64,000 nt of DNA. Origin: Bacillus sp. Bos-x628 (GTDB lineage: Bacteria > Bacillota > Bacilli > Bacillales > Bacillaceae). The notes below the pieces were generated by a model. That model was not told the DNA's origin. It saw nothing but the letters and a program-made list of their open reading frames with translations, and did not search any database. The DNA is taken from NCBI RefSeq assembly GCF_040500475.1, contig NZ_CP159358.1:1488001-1552000 (forward strand), in the 5' to 3' direction. Within the stretch, counting starts at the first letter, position 1, and every line of letters starts with the position of its first letter. Of the stretch, positions 28,099 to 39,077 are shown in pieces. The position numbers and the translations under genes are program-made.

Positions 28099-29709
28099 TT
28101 ACTCCCCCTCTATGCCTTTCGGTATGTATACAGTGAATATGGCACCGCCCTCTTTTTGGTTCGTTACCTCAATCCAGCCCCCGAGTTCGTCTAGTACTTC
28201 TTTAACATTAGCTAAACCATAACCTCGTCCCTCTCCCTTTGATGAATGACCTCTTGTAAAAATGTGCTTTAGCTCCTCTTCATTCACTCCATCACCTGAA
28301 TCGGAAACTTCTATAATAATATCAAATCCAATATCTGTGATGAATAAATCAACTTCTCGTCTCTCCTTATTTAAGACAGCCTCAAATGCATTATCTACGA
28401 GATTGCCAATGATGGTGATAAAATGAGACAGGCTCATGTGAGGCGGAAGCGGTTCCAACGAGCTGTTCTCATCAATGTGAAAATGTACTTTCTTCTCAGA
28501 CGCCTTTCCTAACTTCCCAAGTAAAATGGCTTGTATTTTAGGTGAACGGATTTGCTTCATCAATACATCATGCTGACGATTTTGCAGGGTATATTCTTCT
28601 TTAATCAATTCGATGGCTTCATCAAATTGTTTCAGCTCAAGCAAGCCTAAAATGGCGTACAGTTTATTTGAAAACTCGTGCGTTTGTGCTCTAAGGTCTT
28701 CTGAATATTGACTCACCTCTGTTAATGTATCAAGCAGTTTCGTCAGCTCTGTTTTTTCACGAAAACTCACAATACCCCCGAATACTCTATTTTCCTGCAC
28801 CACTTTTTTGACATTTAAGACAAAGGTTTTATCCTTCACCACCGTTTCTATGTTAGGTTCAATTGTCTCTAAAGTTAAATAGGATAGAAGATTTGCCTTT
28901 GGCAGAACTTGATCAATATGAAGAGGCAGTTCCGAAGAAACATGCAGCATTTTTTCAGCGGATGTGTTCATCATCGTGATAGTTCCCTTGCGATCAAACG
29001 CAATAATTCCTTCTTTAATTGCTATCAGCATGGCTTGTCTCTCGCGATATAATGAAGCAATTTCATGCGGTTCAAGCCCTAATGTATCTTTTCGAATACT
29101 TCTTGTTAAGAAAATAGCCCCAAATATTCCAGAGAGCAAGACGAGAAGTGCCATATAACTGAGTTTCATCAGTTGATGAGCAGTGGCTTGATCGATCTCT
29201 CTTTTTAAAAATTCAACGGTCACTGTCCCGATTATTTCTTCATGTTGCCCAGTTTCCTTTATCATCGGAGCACTACCTCTTATAACGGTATCACCGTCAG
29301 AATCACCAGCAGAAATGGAAGTCCCCCCAAACAGTAAGGTACTCCTCCCTTCAGATAAACTGAGGTTTCTCCCTACATGTTTACGGTTCGTATGAAAAAG
29401 CACCTTTCCTTTTTGATTGGTGATAAAGATTGCGTGTGCTGACACTTGCTCCTTCATTTGCTCAAGTACAGCCTGCTCTTCATTTTGAGACGCTGTTGAT
29501 GTTGCCACCGATGTTTTAATTGGCGGCATATATGAAATGGTCCTAGCGGTTTGCACCGCAAGCTGTTCAGCTTGTCCCTGCCTTTCTGATGTTTGAAGAA
29601 ACCCAAAACAAATGGTCAATAAAGCAATGACAAAGAGCAAAAGCACGATAATCAGAACCAATATTTTCGTTTGTAGTGTAACTTTTTTCTTGCCCATCCT
29701 CACCGCCAC
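28099..29709 (-). CDS. citS: Citrate sensor histidine kinase CitS
   Basis: 536 residues. Two membrane spans (about 14-36 and 178-200) enclose a Cache/PASC sensor domain. A PAS domain, the phospho-acceptor region with His in LRAQTHEFSNKLYAILGLLE, and the ATPase boxes NLVDNAFEA, SDSGDGV and GRGYGLANVKEVL follow. It belongs to the CitA/DcuS family and pairs with CitT. The start may be GTG 29709 or ATG 29697. Confidence 0.93.
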   Translation of the reverse strand: MAVRMGKKKVTLQTKILVLIIVLLLFVIALLTICFGFLQTSERQGQAEQLAVQTARTISYMPPIKTSVATSTASQNEEQAVLEQMKEQVSAHAIFITNQKGKVLFHTNRKHVGRNLSLSEGRSTLLFGGTSISAGDSDGDTVIRGSAPMIKETGQHEEIIGTVTVEFLKREIDQATAHQLMKLSYMALLVLLSGIFGAIFLTRSIRKDTLGLEPHEIASLYRERQAMLIAIKEGIIAFDRKGTITMMNTSAEKMLHVSSELPLHIDQVLPKANLLSYLTLETIEPNIETVVKDKTFVLNVKKVVQENRVFGGIVSFREKTELTKLLDTLTEVSQYSEDLRAQTHEFSNKLYAILGLLELKQFDEAIELIKEEYTLQNRQHDVLMKQIRSPKIQAILLGKLGKASEKKVHFHIDENSSLEPLPPHMSLSHFITIIGNLVDNAFEAVLNKERREVDLFITDIGFDIIIEVSDSGDGVNEEELKHIFTRGHSSKGEGRGYGLANVKEVLDELGGWIEVTNQKEGGAIFTVYIPKGIEGE

Positions 29710-29798
29710 AACCCCTAGCTCTAGTAGATAAATAGAATATGACCTAAGAAAATCATATCACTTTTTTCTCTCCATATTGAGAGAAAATTCATTCGAAC

Positions 29799-29828
29799 AA
29801 AAAAGGATGACTCTTATAGAGCCACCCT
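29799..29828 (-). terminator. Terminator of the collagen-like gene
   Basis: On the minus strand GGGTGGCTC and GAGTCATCC pair imperfectly and are followed by TTTTTT. Confidence 0.65.
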
Positions 29829-29838
29829 TCTGTTTCTA

Positions 29839-32034
<2,196 letters not shown>

Positions 32035-32042
32035 TCAGTGAT

Positions 32043-33128
32043 TTAATCAAATCTCATCGTCATTTTCAGATCTTTACCTACCATACTATATTCAATTTCA
32101 ACTGGAGTGATCGCTTCTTTCAGCTTTTTCACACCCTCTCCTTCAAATAAAGTAGGTGCATCCTTTCCACCAATCAATATAGGTGCCATAAAGATGACGG
32201 CTTCGTTGACCAGTGATGCTTCTAGAAACGATGCACTAACGCTGCCGCCTGCCTCTACAAGTACCGACATGATGGAGCGTTCTTTGAGCATCTTTAACAC
32301 TTCATATAAATCTGTCCGGTGTACCCCATTTGTCACAAAAACCTGATAACCTTTCTGCACAAGCTGATGATATTTTTTTTCATCGTACGTTCGTGACGTA
32401 CAAATAATTGTTTCCGCCATATGATCAGTTAAGCATTTAGATTGAAGTGGAATTCTTAATGTTGAGTCTAAAATGACACGGATTGGCTGGGCCACTAATT
32501 TATCTTTTACAATTAAACTTGCATCATCTTGAATAATTGTCTCTACTCCCGTTATTACCGCATCTGCTTCTTGACGTAAACGCTGCACATCTTCTCTTGC
32601 TTCTTTTCCTGTAATCCATTTACTTTCTTTTTGAGCCGTTGCTATTTTTCCATCTATTGATATAGCAGATTTCAGTATGACATAAGGAATGTCAGATTGA
32701 ATCAAATGAAAAAAAGGCTTATTCAATCGATCTGCTTCTTTTTTACACAATCCTTCTTCTACTTCGATGCCTGCCTGCTTGAGAAGGGAGATCCCTTTTC
32801 CTGCAACGAGTGGGTTCGGATCTTTAGTCGCAATGAATACACGTTTTACACCACTCTTGATCAGGGCTTCTGTACACGGTCCTGTTTTTCCGTGGTGAGT
32901 ACAAGGTTCAAGCGTCACATACATGTCAGCCCCCTTTGCCTTCTCTCCAGCCATTTGGAGTGCATGAATTTCCGCATGTGGTCCACCTGCTTTGAGGTGG
33001 GCACCAATCCCCACAATGTCACCATTTTGAACAAGTACTGCGCCAACAAGCGGATTTGGTGATGTCTGTCCTTTCATTGCCTTTGCATTAGCGATGGCTA
33101 ATTTCATATAAAATACATCGTCTTTCAT
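32043..33128 (-). CDS. RibD-type deaminase/reductase, ToxE-like
   Basis: 361 residues, bifunctional RibD layout. A cytidine-deaminase-like domain shows HAEIHAL and PCTHHGKTGPCT zinc motifs. A C-terminal reductase domain shows SAISIDGKIAT, ITGKEAREDVQRLR and VEAGGSVSASFLE. It would deaminate and reduce the pyrimidine produced from GTP. It is far from a riboflavin operon and sits with a GTP cyclohydrolase II paralogue, WD40 and FGE genes, the same set as toxA-E of Burkholderia glumae, where ToxE does this step. A hairpin separates it from the gene before. A plain second RibD is the alternative. Confidence 0.82.
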   Translation of the reverse strand: MKDDVFYMKLAIANAKAMKGQTSPNPLVGAVLVQNGDIVGIGAHLKAGGPHAEIHALQMAGEKAKGADMYVTLEPCTHHGKTGPCTEALIKSGVKRVFIATKDPNPLVAGKGISLLKQAGIEVEEGLCKKEADRLNKPFFHLIQSDIPYVILKSAISIDGKIATAQKESKWITGKEAREDVQRLRQEADAVITGVETIIQDDASLIVKDKLVAQPIRVILDSTLRIPLQSKCLTDHMAETIICTSRTYDEKKYHQLVQKGYQVFVTNGVHRTDLYEVLKMLKERSIMSVLVEAGGSVSASFLEASLVNEAVIFMAPILIGGKDAPTLFEGEGVKKLKEAITPVEIEYSMVGKDLKMTMRFD

Positions 33129-33158
33129 CTTAAACTCCTTTCTTATCTTTAAAGGGAA

Positions 33159-33187
33159 AGAACTCCTTCAGGGAATGAAGGAGTTCT
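33159..33187 (-). terminator. Hairpin between the small Cys protein and ToxE-like gene
   Basis: AGAACTCCTTC pairs with GAAGGAGTTCT around a seven-base loop; the minus strand continues TTCCCTTT. It may be a terminator or attenuator inside the cluster. Confidence 0.6.
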
Positions 33188-33198
33188 ATTCTCATGTG

Positions 33199-33384
33199 CT
33201 ATATTTTTTCCATTCGTTTCTTTTCAGAGCGATCATAGTAAGGTAAGGAATAGAATAGTTTATACGATGCTCGTTGTTTACAGAAACAGCATTTGCGCAA
33301 TTCATATTTATTAATAAGGAGAACATGCGGGCAATTGAGTACAGTCAGGCCTTTTTTCATATGTTCCTTGCAAACACTTATCAT
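33199..33384 (-). CDS. Small CxxH/CxxC-motif protein
   Basis: 61 residues beginning MISVCKEHMKKGL, with CPH, then CCFCKQRASYKL. The C-x-x-H near the start and C-x-x-C later resemble YyzF-type CxxH/CxxC small proteins of Bacillus, which probably bind a metal. GGGGGA precedes ATG 33384. It begins 27 bases after the WD40 gene and is followed by a hairpin, so it is read with the toxoflavin-like cluster. It is not part of the known tox operon. Function unknown. Confidence 0.6.
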   Translation of the reverse strand: MISVCKEHMKKGLTVLNCPHVLLINKYELRKCCFCKQRASYKLFYSLPYYDRSEKKRMEKI

Positions 33385-33411
33385 GAGAATCCCCCGCTTT
33401 AATACTTTTTC

Positions 33412-35169
33412 TTAATGAGAGATCACTTCTTTAGGAAATTGTTCAAATAGGCGTAACACTTCCGTATGCGTACCATCTTCTCTAATATGATAAATACCGC
33501 CGTCATATGAGCTTGCATACACATCATTTTTCAATTGCCTGATGGCGCTAATCCCATTTTGCGCAATTCTGATTGGGCCGGAATTGTAATCTAGATCTGG
33601 ATTCCATACAACGATATATCCCCAATAATCACCGCTCACAATATAGCCAGAATCGGTGACAGTGACTGATTTAATGGAATATTGGTGCTGATTGTGCTGG
33701 GCTAATATTCTTCCTGTATGCAAATCAAACAGTCTGACATTTTTGTCACGGCTTACAATAGCAATACGATCTCTTTTACTGTCAATAAACACATCATTTA
33801 ATAGTTCTGTTGCGCCTATATATTCCGCTTTTAATGATAAACTCTTCTTATCTAGCAGACAGATGGTCCCTGCTACTGCCGCTGTGATAATATACTCTCC
33901 CTCTACTTTTAACGCTTTTACAGCACAATCATGTGCTTTTGCCCTACCAATTTCCTTTAAGTGTTCTGTTGAGATCACATGGACATAACCACCGTAAGTA
34001 CCAATGTAGAATTGTCGATCCTCCTCGTGAAAATACACACTGTTTACAGGTCCTGTGTTGAGATCAAAAGAGACCATTTGTTGCAAGGGTTCATGCACAA
34101 TATGCACTTGACTTGCATGATCCCCCCATGCGTAATAGCTTCCGTCCCTTGCGACGGCCACCCCATTTGTCAGTACGCCTGTTGATTTGGCAATTTCAAT
34201 TCCATTTTTTCTGAATTTTCCGTCATCTGATGCAGTGATAATATCTCCAGCTTCAGTAATCGCAATATCATTAATAGACGGTGTGGCCATTTCAAGATCG
34301 TCTGATATCACTTTACCTTCTGCAATTGACCATTCACAATATGTTTTTCCAAAGCTCGCCCCTAATATTGCCTTCTCGTCTTCAGTCCAGACTAGTGAGC
34401 GTTCCCATTGATATTTATGAGGCAACAGTGTATGGATCAATTCACCAGTTTCATAGTTCCACAGCTTTATCAGATGGTCATAACCAGCTGTTAGCAAATT
34501 ATTGCCGCTCGGAGAAAAGTTCACACGCTTAACGCCCTGTAAATGTGCTTTTATGATTTTTTTCTCTTGTAAGGTTGTAGCATCATAAATGATTACTGTG
34601 CCATCGTCTCTGCCAAGAGCAAAAACTTCTTTTTGATTGCTTCCGCTAATCGTATCTAATTCATAATCAAAAGGTCCAATTTCACCAACGATTTCCCCTG
34701 TCTCATATAGCCATACTAGTACATAGCCATCATCACCTGTTGTATAGGCTTTATCACCATGAACCCAAACGGCCAACACATCTTTACTGTGTCCATGAAA
34801 TTCCCTTAAAATAGCACCCGTTTCAATATCCCATACTAAGCATCTTCTATCTCTCGATACGGATACAAGCAAGGTATCCTGCTTTGCAAATGCGACCGCT
34901 TCTACATCATCAGCATGGCCATATAGTGTTCGAATCAATTTATCGGTAGCTGTATCATAAAGCTGGATGGTGTAGTCTGAAGAAGCACTAGCCAGATATT
35001 TTTCATTTTCAGAAAGTGATAAGGAGTTGATGATATGGTCATGACTGCCAATGAAAGTCCCTTCACCTGTTGTCCGGTCCCATTTATAAATACAGCGATC
35101 ATATCCACCAGTGTATACAATTTGGTCATGTTGAGATGATAAAACAGACGTAATTGGTCCTCTATGCAT
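33412..35169 (-). CDS. WD40 beta-propeller protein, ToxC-like
   Basis: 585 residues made of about 12 to 14 WD40-type blades (for example GHADDVEAVAFAKQDTLLVS, DRRCLVWDIETG, GYDHLIKLWNYETGEL). No catalytic domain is seen. ATG 35169 has AAGGTGGGAG at 9 bases and is preferred over GTG 35205, which would overlap the FGE gene by 32 bases. WD40 proteins of this size are rare in Bacillus. In B. glumae ToxC is a WD-repeat protein in the toxoflavin operon with no settled role. Here it follows the FGE gene by 4 bases, so the two are translationally linked. Confidence 0.82.
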   Translation of the reverse strand: MHRGPITSVLSSQHDQIVYTGGYDRCIYKWDRTTGEGTFIGSHDHIINSLSLSENEKYLASASSDYTIQLYDTATDKLIRTLYGHADDVEAVAFAKQDTLLVSVSRDRRCLVWDIETGAILREFHGHSKDVLAVWVHGDKAYTTGDDGYVLVWLYETGEIVGEIGPFDYELDTISGSNQKEVFALGRDDGTVIIYDATTLQEKKIIKAHLQGVKRVNFSPSGNNLLTAGYDHLIKLWNYETGELIHTLLPHKYQWERSLVWTEDEKAILGASFGKTYCEWSIAEGKVISDDLEMATPSINDIAITEAGDIITASDDGKFRKNGIEIAKSTGVLTNGVAVARDGSYYAWGDHASQVHIVHEPLQQMVSFDLNTGPVNSVYFHEEDRQFYIGTYGGYVHVISTEHLKEIGRAKAHDCAVKALKVEGEYIITAAVAGTICLLDKKSLSLKAEYIGATELLNDVFIDSKRDRIAIVSRDKNVRLFDLHTGRILAQHNQHQYSIKSVTVTDSGYIVSGDYWGYIVVWNPDLDYNSGPIRIAQNGISAIRQLKNDVYASSYDGGIYHIREDGTHTEVLRLFEQFPKEVISH

Positions 35170-35173
35170 AGTT

Positions 35174-35977
35174 TTACACTCCCACCTTAATTTTTTGTTT
35201 TTCACGTGTGATTAGACGAAAACCAGTAAAACGGAAAACTGGATCAGGGTGTTTTCCATGTCTTCTTGCCACTCTGCATAAATCTCCACCTCTTGCGAAG
35301 GAGCCGCCTTTCAGAATGTAATAATCGTTGCCAAGCGTTTCTGTTAAATCGTCCACTACCTCAATACCGCCTTCATATACATGGTAAGTAGAATTTACCC
35401 ATTCCTCTACATTACCTCCCATATCATAAAGTCCAAAAAGGGATCTGCCTTTTTCGTAATGACGTACAGGCGTTGTTTTTCCGATGCCTGCCTCATGTGT
35501 ATTACAATAAGACGGATGGAACTCGTCTCCCCACGGATATTGATTTCTCGTATTTCCACGGGCGGCATACTCCCACTCTTCCTCACTAGGTATCGAAACC
35601 TCATATCCAAGCTTCCCGCTCAGCCACTCACAAAATAAAAATGCTTCATCAATGTCCATGCCCCAAGCAGGATGATCTTTTCCCCCGCCTAGCTCAATGT
35701 TCGTCAAGCTCTCTGGATATGTCTGACCTGTATCATCACAATAGCTTTGATACAGTTCATTGGTTACAACAGTGTCTGATATAAAAAATTCGTTGATATA
35801 CGGCTGATATGATGGAAATTCTTTGTACAGCCATTTCTGAAATTTTTTCTCACGGCCATATGTTGGATTCAGGAGCTTGTCCTTCCAATACTCTGATGCC
35901 TTTTTCATATCTTCTTCATTACTTCCAATCGTTGCATAGCCACTGGGGATTTTAATCCAATTGATATCGAGTTTCAC
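35174..35977 (-). CDS. FGE/SUMF1-domain protein, ToxD-like
   Basis: 267 residues. The fold marks are IPSGYATIGSNEED, HPAWGMDIDEAFLFCEWL, IPSEEEWEYAARGNTRNQYPWGDEF, LYDMGGNVEEWV and FRFTGFRLI. This family includes formylglycine-generating and EgtB-like iron enzymes. Only one Cys (GGDLCRVARR) is present near the copper site where true FGE has two, so formylglycine formation is unlikely. ToxD of the toxoflavin operon has the same domain. The start is GTG 35977 behind GGCGGGAG, 30 bases after the cyclohydrolase gene. Confidence 0.82.
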   Translation of the reverse strand: MKLDINWIKIPSGYATIGSNEEDMKKASEYWKDKLLNPTYGREKKFQKWLYKEFPSYQPYINEFFISDTVVTNELYQSYCDDTGQTYPESLTNIELGGGKDHPAWGMDIDEAFLFCEWLSGKLGYEVSIPSEEEWEYAARGNTRNQYPWGDEFHPSYCNTHEAGIGKTTPVRHYEKGRSLFGLYDMGGNVEEWVNSTYHVYEGGIEVVDDLTETLGNDYYILKGGSFARGGDLCRVARRHGKHPDPVFRFTGFRLITREKQKIKVGV

Positions 35978-36009
35978 GCTTTTCTCCCGCCTTCTTTAAT
36001 TGAACTCAT

Positions 36010-36735
36010 CTACTGATTAATTAACTTCTTCTCATCAACCATGTGTCCTGAGGCTACCTTCGCCTTTAAATAAGCTTCATTATATTCAGATGCTTCTACC
36101 GTATGATCAAACCGTAAAACATGAAGACCGTAAGCAGCAATCGAGTCGACTTTATCCGGATTGTTTGTCAAAAGGTGCAATGGTTTCCCTTGATTTAGAA
36201 ATTGTAAAACGGCGGCTGCTTCCTCGTAATGTCGATCATCATCTCCACAGCCGATGAGGCGATTGGCCTCAAACGTATCGAGTTTCATTTCCTGCAATTT
36301 ATACGTTAATGCTTTTGCCATAAGACCGATGGAACGCCCTTCTTGGTTGGCCATATAAACCAGCATTCCTTTGCCGTAATCTTTTATCTTTTTCAGCGAT
36401 AAAGCAAGCTGTGGTCCACAATCACATTTCAGTGATCCAAATACATCCCCTGTTTGGCAAACACTATGAATTCGCACAAGTGGCGGCACCTCATTATCAA
36501 AATCGCCAAATAAGAGGCAAGAGGAAAATGTTTGTTGTGTGGTACTCATCTGTACAATTGTCTCAATCGTCGGCTTTACGTCTTGATCAACAGGTGAAAA
36601 CGCGTACCATTTGAACTGCACTTCTTCATGTTGAATAGAGATCGGCAAGGTCACTGGTCCCACGAGCAAATAGTCTTTTTGATGAAATGTAAAATGATGA
36701 ATCATTGATTGTAATTCAGCAATAAACTTGTTCAT
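36010..36735 (-). CDS. GTP cyclohydrolase II paralogue, ToxB-like
   Basis: 241 residues, single-domain GTP cyclohydrolase II without the RibB half. Motifs are present in order: RIHSVCQTGDVFGSLKCDCG (zinc Cys residues), NQEGRSIGL, DTFEANRLIGC and LLTNNPDKVDSI. It would open GTP to the diaminopyrimidine used for riboflavin or toxoflavin. An N-terminal stretch of about 60 residues is less conserved. With WD40, FGE, RibD-type and methyltransferase neighbours it matches ToxB, the first committed enzyme of toxoflavin. GGGGGAGAG precedes ATG 36735. Confidence 0.85.
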   Translation of the reverse strand: MNKFIAELQSMIHHFTFHQKDYLLVGPVTLPISIQHEEVQFKWYAFSPVDQDVKPTIETIVQMSTTQQTFSSCLLFGDFDNEVPPLVRIHSVCQTGDVFGSLKCDCGPQLALSLKKIKDYGKGMLVYMANQEGRSIGLMAKALTYKLQEMKLDTFEANRLIGCGDDDRHYEEAAAVLQFLNQGKPLHLLTNNPDKVDSIAAYGLHVLRFDHTVEASEYNEAYLKAKVASGHMVDEKKLINQ

Positions 36736-36762
36736 CTCTCTCCCCCCTCTTCATAACTGCTT

Positions 36763-37303
36763 CAGATTCCCCTTTGACGGACAGTAATTGAATGATGAAT
36801 ATGTGTACGCACTCCCTCTATCTCACTAATGAGATTGAGTGCAGCTTGAGCACCATGTCCAGCCGCAATCATTGCTTGGGAGGAAATGCCTGTACAAATG
36901 CCATCTACATAAATCCGCTTGATCCATCAATCAGCACCTTTTCTTTTGTAAAAGGCTCTTGCTCTTCATTTGAATTCCAGAGGATTTGGCTCCTTTTAAT
37001 CCAAGTCCTTGTCCAGTACAAAGGAGCAGAAATCGAGCTTCATATGCTGTATCACACCATTTGTCAATTCTTGAATTGAATGTACTTAAAAAGAGCACAT
37101 CCGCTAGCTTCTAGTTGCTTTCTTCCTTTTGCTAGAAGTTCTGGTCCTTCATGCATCCAATCCTAAATCATTGGTCACATAGGTGCGCTTCATCTGAGAT
37201 CGTCCATCATCTATGATCAGTACACGATACTTTTTTTCAATTAGAATGATAGAAGCACTTAACCCGCCTCGGACCTGCACCAAGAGTCATTCCATCGAAC
37301 ATT
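36763..37303 (-). pseudogene. Decayed thioredoxin-reductase-like flavoprotein
   Basis: The minus strand contains MFDGMTLGAGP, then SIILIEKKYRVLIIDDGRSQ, MKRTYVTNDLGLDA, ELLAKGRKQLEASGCALFKY, and at the end VDGICTGISSQAMIAAGHGA, QAALNLISEIEGVR. These pieces are in different frames with several stops. They match the N-terminal FAD motif, middle and C-terminal end of a TrxR-like oxidoreductase shortened by internal deletions. It lies between the ToxA-like and ToxB-like genes. A redox flavoenzyme fits azapteridine chemistry but this copy cannot work. Confidence 0.65.
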
Positions 37304-37322
37304 GCTCTAATCCTCCTTTGTA

Positions 37323-37979
37323 CTAGAGTTTCACAGCAATAACATGATGTTGACTTAACCCGGCCTTTGCTTTCAATGGTGTAATGGAAACAAGCTCAAG
37401 ACCTGATTTACAAATTTTCTCTCCAAGCTGAGAATCTGAAAATGAAAAATGAAATCGACCATCTTCTCCTATTAATCCTGTTTTCCACTCTTCTCCCCAT
37501 ACAACAAGTGAAAAGACGCCTCCTTCACGAAGCAGAGCAAATACCTGCTTTAAATAACGTTCATGATCATCCGGATGTTGATGATGAAAACAGCCATGAT
37601 CCAAAATTAAATCAAACAGTGTCTGTCCTTCCTGATTGAGCGACCATGACATAAAGTCTTCGTGAAAAAATTGGACTGGAACCGTTTCTTTTTTCTTCAG
37701 AACCTCCCACTCCTCATGTTGATAAAGATCAATACCAACATACTTTGAAAGTCCATTTAAATGCTCAAGTGCCCGGCCATTCCCGCACCCAATATCTAAG
37801 ACAGAAGCAAGTTCATCTTTTCCCCTTGAACGCCAAGCTTTTAATGATATTTCGGCTGCATCTGTCAATGACGGATCAGTGGACCACATGTCCGTTCTTT
37901 GTTGATAGTGTTCTTTGAATGCAACACGCATCTTTTCTAAATACAAACGGCTGTCTTCATGGTACAAAGCCTTTTTCAT
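37323..37979 (-). CDS. SAM-dependent methyltransferase, ToxA-like
   Basis: 218 residues. The class I fold is clear: SVLDIGCGNGRALEHL, YVGIDLYQHE, FDLILDHGCFHHQHPDDHERYL and LLREGGVFSLVVWGEEW. ATG 37979 follows GGAGG; codons further upstream are unlikely. It is the first gene of the toxoflavin-like cluster in transcription order, like ToxA, which methylates the azapteridine core twice at the end of the pathway. The fold alone does not fix the substrate; the neighbours do. Confidence 0.75.
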   Translation of the reverse strand: MKKALYHEDSRLYLEKMRVAFKEHYQQRTDMWSTDPSLTDAAEISLKAWRSRGKDELASVLDIGCGNGRALEHLNGLSKYVGIDLYQHEEWEVLKKKETVPVQFFHEDFMSWSLNQEGQTLFDLILDHGCFHHQHPDDHERYLKQVFALLREGGVFSLVVWGEEWKTGLIGEDGRFHFSFSDSQLGEKICKSGLELVSITPLKAKAGLSQHHVIAVKL

Positions 37980-38228
37980 CACAGGGACCTCCTTCGTTTC
38001 ACATGAATACACGCTCTTAAAATGAGAAAGGTTAACTTTTCAATTGGTTCATAGATGACGATTCTTACGATAGATTCCCTTGATAGAACCACTCCCCATA
38101 CTTTTCTTTCTTTTCTTGTTTTTAAGGTTTTCAATCAAATCGACCTATGGTAAGATGGAACATGAATATTTTGGAAATTCATTTGAAATGGAGAGAAGCA
38201 CCCCACATGTTTACTCTCCTTTTCAAAG

Positions 38229-38288
38229 TCAGTCCTCACCAACTAATTGAAACATGCGATGTTTCGATTTTCTGACTCTTTTTTTCAT
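38229..38288 (-). CDS. Candidate 19-residue basic peptide
   Basis: MKKRVRKSKHRMFQLVGED follows AAGGAGGTGAA at a good distance, one of the strongest ribosome binding sites here. It may be a leader peptide or small secreted peptide; no signal sequence is present. A hairpin-like GGAGAG/CTCTCC pair lies just downstream. Function unknown. Confidence 0.35.
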   Translation of the reverse strand: MKKRVRKSKHRMFQLVGED

Positions 38289-38368
38289 ATGGGTTCACCT
38301 CCTTTTCAGCTAAGCAAGTATTAGCGAATATCAAACCCTCTCATCTTTTTCAAATCCCATCATTCAAT

Positions 38369-38608
38369 TTACATTTGATATGACCTCTGCTCCCTCAAGT
38401 AAGAACAGGGAATTAAGCGGGTTTTGAAATTCACCATGCAAAAAGCAATCAAAGAAAATGTCACTTCAGGATCCATTCTCCGTCGTTTGTATGGTTGACT
38501 GCTAATTGAGTATAACCAACCGCCAACAAACAGAAGCGCCCCTAGTAAAATACCATTTTCTTTTATACTGATCAGGGCCTTTTCAAAATGCTTTTCCAAC
38601 CTAAACAA
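38369..38608 (-). CDS. Possible small membrane protein, perhaps truncated
   Basis: 79 residues beginning MFRLEKHFEKALISIKENG, with one hydrophobic stretch GILLGALLFVGGWLYSI and then KRRRMDPEV. The N-terminal half looks like a real membrane protein and the C-terminal half (REQRSYQM) does not. No clear ribosome binding site. It may be a broken gene. Confidence 0.3.
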   Translation of the reverse strand: MFRLEKHFEKALISIKENGILLGALLFVGGWLYSISSQPYKRRRMDPEVTFSLIAFCMVNFKTRLIPCSYLREQRSYQM

Positions 38609-39077
38609 TTGACATTCAGCTCCATACGCTCATTCCCGCCATTTACAAAAATGTCTCCTTGTGCCCTCTGGCTCAATTAACAACTCCTTCCATAATCACT
38701 TGATTAAAACCAAATATATTGTTTTTAGATTATTTTGTCAACAAATTATTTCCTAAAAATTAAAATGATTTTCTAATTGAAAATACAGGTAGTTTTCGTG
38801 GTTTTTTGACCTTAAAACGCTTAATTCTACATAAAAAGACACAATAAACCAATAGAACCAAGAAATTTATCTATTAAATTACACACGAATTTTATCTGTT
38901 TTTGTTATAAAAAGTAAATATACTATAATTATTTCCCGAGTGTAAATCTATTATATTTTGACTAGTTTTTCTATTTTTATTCCTATAAACTTTGATATTT
39001 CTACATTTTCAATTAGAAGATTTACTGTTTATTCCAATCATTTGTCATTTCCTTATCATAGTTAAATAGGAGGATAT

